Positions 57,700 through 64,000 of a stretch of 64,000 bases of DNA are shown piece by piece. The position numbers and the translations under genes are program-made. Positions within the stretch are counted from its first letter, which is position 1, and each line of letters starts with the position of its first letter. The notes below the pieces were generated by a model. It saw nothing but the letters and a program-made list of their open reading frames with translations, was not told the DNA's origin and did no database searches. The stretch is from Oxytricha trifallax (lineage: Eukaryota > Ciliophora > Spirotrichea > Sporadotrichida > Oxytrichidae): assembly GCA_000711775.1 (NCBI GenBank), contig ARYC01002449.1:1-64000 (forward strand), given 5' to 3'.

Positions 57700-58960
57700 G
57701 ATCATTATAAAGAAAATTATTGTTACTTAATTAAAAACCTCATATTGGAGATAAGTAACAACTTTTTAAGTTCCTATAATATGTTCTGTAAAATTTCCCA
57801 ATTTCTAATTCTGCATGCAAATCTATTTAGTTTTCAATTTGCATATATACTAAAACTCTGTCTATTTTGGTAATTGTACATTTAATCTGATATTAGCCAT
57901 ATCTTCCTTGCATTCCTCTTAATCTCTGAATAAACTTTTACTACTTCACACTAATCTTATTGAATAATAAGCATGTTTATCCTACTTTGAATTTATTTAG
58001 CTCTTAATGTATTTTTTCTAAAGTTTTAATCATATTTTCTTTGACTTCTGCAAATAATTCCTAGCTTTCTGAATTAAAAACTTCTCTTGGTATATGTTTA
58101 GTGGTAGTATGCTTTAAATTATTAAGGTGCATAAGAAAATCTAAAATCACTTCTTTAACATCAAAGTCTTTTTATTTTTTTTACGAGGTATTTAATAGAT
58201 TTGTCTTAATTGTTTTATTAAACGCTTCTACACACCCCTAAGCTCTTGGATTATATGGGCGAGAAGTAAAATGCTTAATACTTGGATTATTTAATAGAAA
58301 TTCTTTCATTTTCTTGTTGCAAAATTCTAAACCATTATCAGACTAAATTATTTTAGGCTTTCCATATTAACTTATATAATTTTTCAGTAATTTCACTATA
58401 GTATCTGCATTTTTGTTTTTAATTGGGAAGGCCTACGCAAATTTGGAAAAATGATCTACGATACAAAGCATATATGGATATTTTGTTTTAAAGAATGATA
58501 TATCGGTAGTATCTATTTATATTCTTTCTCTTGGTTTTGATGATATTAAGATTTAAAATTATTATTTCTTGGGCTGTTTAACATTTCTTTTCAACATACA
58601 TTCTTAACAGTTCAATACATATTTCTAAATATCTTTTTCTAAACCATAGTAATTAATGTTTAATTGGTTTTTTATAAAATCTAAAGTTTATTACACATTT
58701 AAATGTAATCCTGTATTCTACTACGATCTGTGAGAATTACTAATTATATCTAGTATTTCATAAGTATATGGTATTATGTATTATTTTTGATCATTTCTAT
58801 TTGATAAATCTTTCATACTAAATCTCGAATCACTTTATAAACTAAATATTTCTGAGTTAATTTATGGCTAATAATCTTAAACTTTCTTATGAAAATCTCT
58901 TTTCTTGCTTTTTGTAGTATTTCTTTTTGAATTGGAGACAGGATTAATTTTATTTAATAC
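57700..58960 (-). CDS. Retroviral-type DDE integrase (rve)
   Basis: Order on the minus strand: an HHCC-type zinc region (SHRSQQNTGLHLNV ... VLNCQECM, about 58590-58735); catalytic core with first Asp in RERIQIDTTDISF (58500-58540); second Asp in IIQSDNGLEFCNKKMKEF (58310-58350); Glu in NPRAQGCVEAFNKTIK (58205-58260), 36 residues after the second Asp. A C-terminal region follows with LNNLKHTTTKHIPREV. TAA/TAG read as Gln. No reverse transcriptase or RNase H is seen. I saw no break in the core, though I did not check every codon. Confidence 0.85.
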
Positions 58961-59189
58961 GTAATCATAATATTACTAATATCTATTAGTACTTTGCTGA
59001 ATTGCTGGAAATTGTTTGAATTTTGTTGGCTAAAATTTTAACATTAAAAGCTTAATTTCATCATTATTTTCATTTTAATCATTAATTTCTTTTGAATCAA
59101 CTTCAATTTGAAATAAACTATTAATTTTATTTTGCTAAAATCTTAAATTTAATCATTTTTAGCTTGGTATTTTTCTTTAACTTTTCTAT

Positions 59190-59998
59190 TTACTAATTAT
59201 TTTCAATAATAACTTGGAAATGCTCATTTCTGTAAAAAATTCTTATTGGATTCACATATCTTGACTAATTAATTGTGTATAATGGTTCTTAATTCAGATT
59301 ATTATAAATAAGAATTTAAACTCTAAACTATTACTGATCGCTCTTAATTCTATAAATGAACCCCATTATGAATCTTATGACATGTTTTGTATGTAATTCT
59401 CAAACTAATATTCTGTATTTTAAAGAATAATTGGTTCATATATGTGTTAATTGGCTCTGATATAGGTAACCACCATTTATCTCAATAAATTATATTGATT
59501 TTAAGGATAATTTAAAGCTACTAATATAGCACGAAATAAGCAATTTCCATCTCCTTGTACATTTTATACTATTTATTCTTGATTTTAAATTTAATCATTA
59601 ATTGTTTCTATTGCTAATTAATCTATTTAATCATCATTTTCTGAATATTTTTCTGAGTATTATGAAATACTAAAGTTTTCTTGATTTTCTTCTTCATTTT
59701 AATCATTAAGGAAATCCTTTATTGAAACTAATTACTCATCAATTTTATCATTAAAATCATTTAAATTTATAAATGTATTAATTTACTCAGAGTCTTCATT
59801 TTATTTTCTCTTTTTAAGAACTTAAGACTTTGGGATATTTATTTCCAAATTCGTAAAATAATCTTCCAATTTTGAAACAATTTAATCATCAATTTGTAAA
59901 CTTTAAGAAATTTATGATAGTTTCCTTTTTTTATTTTGAATCTTTTTGTGAGAAGATTTCTTTTTCTGTTATTTTTTGTTTGATTTTTTCTTTCCCAT
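59190..59998 (-). CDS. OTU-like cysteine protease domain protein, one frameshift
   Basis: Starts MGKKKSNKKQQKKKS at 59998, a basic then acidic Gln-rich leader. The OTU core follows: VQGDGNCLFRAILVAL with catalytic D-G-N-C (59535-59560), SQWGSFIELRAISNSL, and NEHFQVII with the expected His (59212-59232). A one-base shift near 59295 separates the Cys and His parts, so the protein may be broken. It may be fused with or upstream of the integrase. Confidence 0.78.
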
Positions 59999-60471
59999 TA
60001 TAATTTCAAAATACTAAAAATAAATTATAACTTTTTATAATTATTTTAATTTTAAATAAAAATATAATGTTTTAAATGAATATTCAAATCAGATTGTTAA
60101 ATTTATTTAGTTAAAAACCTAAAAAAATATTTCTATGAAAATATATAAGATTTTTTTTTTATATCAGTTACTCAATATCAAAATGATGGTTGTAAAATTA
60201 TATATAATTGAAATTAAAAAAAAAAATTTAGTTGTAATGGATAAATAAAAAAAAGTCGGAGCAGGCAAAAAAACTAAATTTGTAAGTAATTATAAAAATT
60301 GTAATGTGAAGATTCTAGATAAAAAAGTTATGTTAACCTTAGAAATCTAAATTTTTAAATGATATAAGATATTTTTATGATTACCTCATTTTTTAGGTGG
60401 GGGGAGGGGTGGGGGTGGTACCTCGGTTTATGGACTGGGAGGGGTGGGGTACCTTGGGGTGAACAGTTGTC

Positions 60472-60860
60472 CTTGCTCAAAATTTGATGCTTTTTTTAAT
60501 TTTTAATTATAATAAGGAAATTATAATAACATTGGGTTAATTCATCATTTAATATATTTTTTGATATTATTATTTATGATTAATATTTATAATAGGATTT
60601 AAAAAATGTGTCATTAATTGTAAAATTAATTATTGTTACCATTTTTCTATCATAATCCATAAATTATTTTAAAATGAAAAGCATTAGAAGATATAAATTA
60701 AAATTAATCTTTTAAATCCGTATATTGCTTTGAATTCTTTTTAGAATAAAGCTAATTTTTATAATTGTCCATGTTAAACACACTTTTAATAGTTTGATTT
60801 ACTTATATTTTTAACAGTACTTAGAGTTGATGTTAAATAAAAATTATTCAAACATTTGCT
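60472..60860. other. AT-rich DNA, nothing recognised
   Basis: No supportable feature. Confidence 0.4.
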
Positions 60861-60866
60861 TAAGCT

Positions 60867-60925
60867 TCAACCTTTGAAATTGTTGAAGCTCGATTCAACC
60901 TATTATAAGGTTGAAGATTGAACAT
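60867..60925. repeat. Left copy of a direct repeat flanking the GC-rich block
   Basis: AAGCTTCAACCTTTGAAA, then GTTGAAGCTCG and AAGGTTGAAG, repeats with about 75% identity at 63029-63095 (AAGCTTCAACCTTTGAAA, GTTGATGCGAGCTCC, AAGGTTGAGG). Same orientation, about 2.1 kb apart. Confidence 0.6.
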
Positions 60926-61069
60926 TAATTAAGCTATATATTAATAATGATAAAAAGACATTAATTGCTAAAACAGTTTGGTTTTATGTATAAAAGAGTA
61001 AATTTAATTAAAATAGGAGTTTTTGAAAAAGTTAATTTAAATTCAAATCATTAAATAATTATTAAAGGA

Positions 61070-61165
61070 ATTTGGTTGCTTTTCATTTATTACACGGAGT
61101 ACATATATATATATATAAGGCCCTCTATCACAAAACAGAAAGCAACCAAATCTAGAGGGTCAGTA
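61070..61165. repeat. Nested hairpin at the left edge of the GC-rich block
   Basis: ATTTGGTTGCTTTTC (61069) pairs with GAAAGCAACCAAAT (61138). Offset from it, GGCCCTCTA (61120) pairs with TAGAGGGTC (61152). A TA run lies in the loop. Confidence 0.6.
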
Positions 61166-61189
61166 TTTAAGACTTTTAATATTATTAAT

Positions 61190-62600
61190 CAAACTTAAAA
61201 ATTATTCCTAACAGTATCTCTAGAGCCAGCTAATGCAAGACCCCTACTCGCACCCAATGGACGACCACAATCAATACCCAGCCTCGCGATCAGTACAGCT
61301 GTCGCCCTCCGTGCTGCCCCCAGGGTTGGAGATTGACCATCAGCAAGAGCCAACGATGAGCTGGTCAGTGCTGGCCCCCAAGATGACATGCTTGCTGGAG
61401 AACATGAGACTTCAAGGACACAACACGAAGAGCATGTTAGGCCTAATGTCGACCCTTTACGACCCACACACACCATCTACTGCCACCGGGACCGCATCCA
61501 GCAGACCGTGGAGTGCCACCTGGCCAGGAGGCGGCTGACATTCGCGTTGAGGACGCCCAGCAAAAAGGGGAAGGAGGCCATTGGAGACTTGAAGATTAAG
61601 GAAGAAGTCTAGTAGTAATCACTTACTACATAGGACGCGCCCAAGGCTCGAGGTGGGGGCCCTATCTAGTACATGGTCAACAAGCAGCGACAGATATCCA
61701 CGATTGGTCGACACCTGTTCACATCAGCGCAATAGGAGTTCACCCAGACTGGTCACTCGCCCTCAGTGGTGCCCTTCAACGAATGTGCCGATCCGTTCGA
61801 AAGCTGCTGACCGAATGAGAAGCCTTGACCTGCCTAACGGCTAGCTATAAGCATGCTTTTGATTTCCTCTAAACAGAAAGGGGATCCGCCAAGGGCATCC
61901 CGCCGCACAAATGGGGAAGAGAACTGGCCAATAGAGGAAGGGGAGAAGCCTGGAGGGATCTGCAGGTATATTGTCTAGGAGATCATCAACAACGTTCCAA
62001 CTGCCAAGGTAATGGGTCTCAGGGCGCTCGCTCAATGCCATAGGATAGTTCCCTCAAATAAAGATGTTCACTTATCTCGGCCCCTGGGACACTTGTCTCA
62101 GTCGGGGACCCCACTTCCGTAGAGACAAACATGGAGAATCGAGTGGTGCCCATGGCCGCCCCCCTGTCGAAGATCTTCCCGTGATTTCCCCTTCAATACT
62201 GATTCGAAAAAAATCCCGAGATGCCAAATGTGAAGACCAGCCTCCAGCTGATGAATAAGTCAAGGGGGAGAGGAGAAACCCGTGAATGGGGATGTTATTG
62301 AGGAGGGAGAGCCAGAGAAGCGCGAGAGAAGAGACGATGACGATGACAACTACAGGGGATGATGCAGGGCTGGCTGCGAAGGGTGCAGAGGCGGCAGAGA
62401 TGGCTTCAGAGGACAACACTAAGATGGCAGATGCCTTGGAGTAGACCACAAAGAGATAGATCTGAAGAGTAACAATAGGTAGACGATGAAGATCGGGGTT
62501 TCAACTACTCAGAACTAATCCACAATAAACTTGGTAGAAGAACCATCAAGATGGAAGACTTAGGCACACATTCGATTGATGAACAGACATATCAGCACTC
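61190..62600 (+). other. GC-rich insertion with decayed reading frames
   Basis: About 1.4 kb near 50% GC, far above the window average. Plus-strand frames are open in pieces: MQDPYSHPMDDHNQYPASRS (from 61233), then GEHETSRTQHEEHVRPNVDP through RIQQTVECHLARRRLTFALR (61388-61800, TAG/TAA as Gln), then GPWDTCLSRGPHFRRDKHGE (62064-62260). Proline/arginine-rich with frameshifts, like the gag/ORF1 of a dead retroelement or a foreign sequence. No reverse transcriptase seen. Confidence 0.45.
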
Positions 62601-63028
62601 CATAAGCAAACAATGAATAAGATAATAGTAGAATTGATCAATCACGGCAATTTGAAATTAAAGCATGAAATGCAAGTAAAACTACATGTCATTTTTGAAA
62701 TATTCGGGGTTTGTTTTTATAGTATTCCTTCTACATATAATAACTCAATCTATCATTTTCAATTAAAATTTTCATTCATCCTAATTTTCACACTATTTTA
62801 TTTATACTATTTCCTTATATAATTAAAAGATCCTTAAGCATCTATATATAAACCTATTTGGATTTTTAGGGTGTCTTTTTATTGAATCCTTAATCAAATT
62901 ATATGGACATAAAATAGTTCAAGTGTCACCATAGATCATAGTTCTAAATTAATTTAGATTTATTAAATTTTCATATGGAATTAAAGATTATTTAAAATAT
63001 CAATTAATCATTTTAAAATTATTTTCAA

Positions 63029-63095
63029 GCTTCAACCTTTGAAAAAGTTGATGCGAGCTCCAATGTTTTAAAAGGTTGAGGCTTTATGATGAATA
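63029..63095. repeat. Right copy of the direct repeat flanking the GC-rich block
   Basis: Partner of 60867-60925 in the same orientation. Confidence 0.6.
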
Positions 63096-63284
63096 CATTG
63101 ATCATTATTGATCTTGAATTAAAAATTTAATATTTATTTATAAATATTAAAATACATTTTAAAAATTTAAATTTTATTTATTCTTATCTTTTCCTTTGCC
63201 TGCTACTAGGAATCTATCAAGCATGGCTTTTTATAATTATCTACTTCTGAGTTATTTATGAATGTTTCATAGAATTGTTTTTAA

Positions 63285-63694
63285 AAAATAGAAGGAAAGC
63301 TTTCAATTAATTAATATTGAATAAATAACAATTAAAATTAATAGTTGTTAAATTTGTAGAGGCCTTGTAAGTATGGTACTAGTTCGATAAAAATAAAAAA
63401 TCAACTGGACTTTAATATTGGTGGTACCCCTCTGTCGCTTTCCAATCGCGAGATTAATTTACTTGAATTTAGCTTCTCTTTTAATCAACTAAAAAATCAT
63501 TCAAAATTAAGTAGAATTATAATGTTTTAGGGATACGATAGAAGATACTGTCAATTGTAAAATCCAGTTGATTTTGAAATCTCAATCGAACAAATACCAT
63601 ATTCAATAGATATCGACATAGTTAACTGCCACGAATTTAATTTAATCTGAACTGTTTTTTAATTACTTTCCGAAATATTTTTTTTCCTACAATA
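63285..63694. repeat. Foldback MITE, diverged (copy F6)
   Basis: Carries family blocks GGTACTAGTTCGATAAA, CTGGACTTTAATATTGGTGG and, on the right arm, TCAATCGAACAAATACCAT, with the end CCTACAATAA. The inner hairpin is partly lost through substitutions. Confidence 0.75.
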
Positions 63695-64000
63695 ACATAT
63701 CACTTAAGTTTATTACTGTACTAAAAAGAGTATTATGAATTAAAATAACATATTTATATTAAAGCTACAATTATTTGTGCTGAGTTAAGTAAAGTGAGAT
63801 GTACAATTAATAAAAAGCATTTATATTAATAATATTTATTATACAAAACCAAAAGTTAAAAATATATTAATATATCTTAACAAATAAACTACTCCCAATA
63901 AGTTACAAGCAATTTATATGCCTAAATTTTTACTAGTTTGTTATCGCACTCCTTATCAATGTGCATTCTAAGTCCTGTTCTAACGAGCTCTAACTCCTAA
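63695..64000. other. AT-rich DNA, nothing recognised
   Basis: No supportable feature up to the right edge. Confidence 0.35.

Larger units (their letters stand above)
56639..60465. mobile_element. Integrase/OTU DNA transposon with 460-bp TIRs
   Basis: Termini TGTTCACCCC(G/A)AGGTA and the complement are flanked by a perfect 6-bp duplication GTTGTC (56633-56638 and 60466-60471). TIRs run 56639-57101 and 60008-60465, near-identical. The 2.9-kb interior encodes, on the minus strand, an OTU-type protease followed by a retroviral-type integrase. TGT...ACA ends and an OTU domain recall Ginger elements. The 6-bp duplication and long TIRs recall Maverick/Polinton. It has none of the TBE genes. Confidence 0.9.

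Noticed and set aside
61195..61476. Minus-strand Ala/Ser-rich ORF
   Set aside because: Antisense of the better plus frame in GC-rich DNA.
62072..62449. Minus-strand membrane-protein-like ORF in the GC-rich block
   Set aside because: Ser/Ala/Leu-rich composition is what the antisense of an Arg/Glu-rich plus frame gives; no independent support.
1..64000. CRISPR arrays, bacterial operons or ribosome binding sites
   Set aside because: No spaced identical repeats and all genes use a ciliate nuclear code; the sequence is eukaryotic germline DNA.

Overview
The window looks like germline (micronuclear) DNA of a spirotrichous ciliate of the Oxytricha/Sterkiella type. Three observations support this. 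First, reading frames stay open only if TAA and TAG are glutamine and TGA is the sole stop. Second, several transposons end in telomere-like C4A4 repeats (CAAAACCCCAAAACCCC) flanked by 3-bp ATT/AAT duplications and carry a zinc-finger/kinase gene, a '22 kDa' gene and a DD34E transposase. That is the architecture of Oxytricha telomere-bearing elements (TBEs). Third, protein-coding sequence occurs only as short islands (macronuclear-destined segments, MDSs) in very AT-rich DNA, some joined across short direct repeats (pointers) flanking internal eliminated sequences (IESs). No rRNA, tRNA or CRISPR array was recognised. All MDS ends are approximate unless a pointer is given.

Layout. 1-13 kb: a TBE graveyard (partial type A; degenerate type A; right-truncated type B; internally deleted type A) lying among plus-strand MDSs at 1.9-2.3 and 10.2-10.5 kb. 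13-18 kb: an 8-bp-TSD foldback element and a minus-strand gene in at least six small MDSs. 18.4-26.1 kb: a type A TBE split by a type B TBE, which is itself split by a small MITE (three nested levels). 26.4-33.4 kb: minus-strand MDSs of one or more unidentified genes, with a GC-elevated block at 29.2-30.1 kb and a G-capped MITE. 33.7-34.2 kb: an unexplained GC-rich island. 36-47.4 kb: a minus-strand multi-MDS gene for a TRP-like cation channel (pore, S6, ankyrin-like part, N-terminal propeller-like part), with two short IESs solved exactly; one of its long IESs holds a 993-bp mini-TBE with its own ORF. 47.6-51.4 kb: the most complete type A TBE. 51.4-56.6 kb: scattered MDSs and two foldback elements. 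56.6-60.5 kb: a non-TBE transposon with 460-bp TIRs, a 6-bp TSD, an OTU-type cysteine protease and a retroviral-type integrase. 61.2-62.6 kb: a GC-rich insertion of unknown origin. 63.3-63.7 kb: another foldback element.

TBEs, MITEs and IESs would all be removed during macronuclear development, and the MDSs would be spliced into nanochromosomes. 'Type A' and 'type B' are my labels for two sequence families of TBE; I do not map them to TBE1/2/3.
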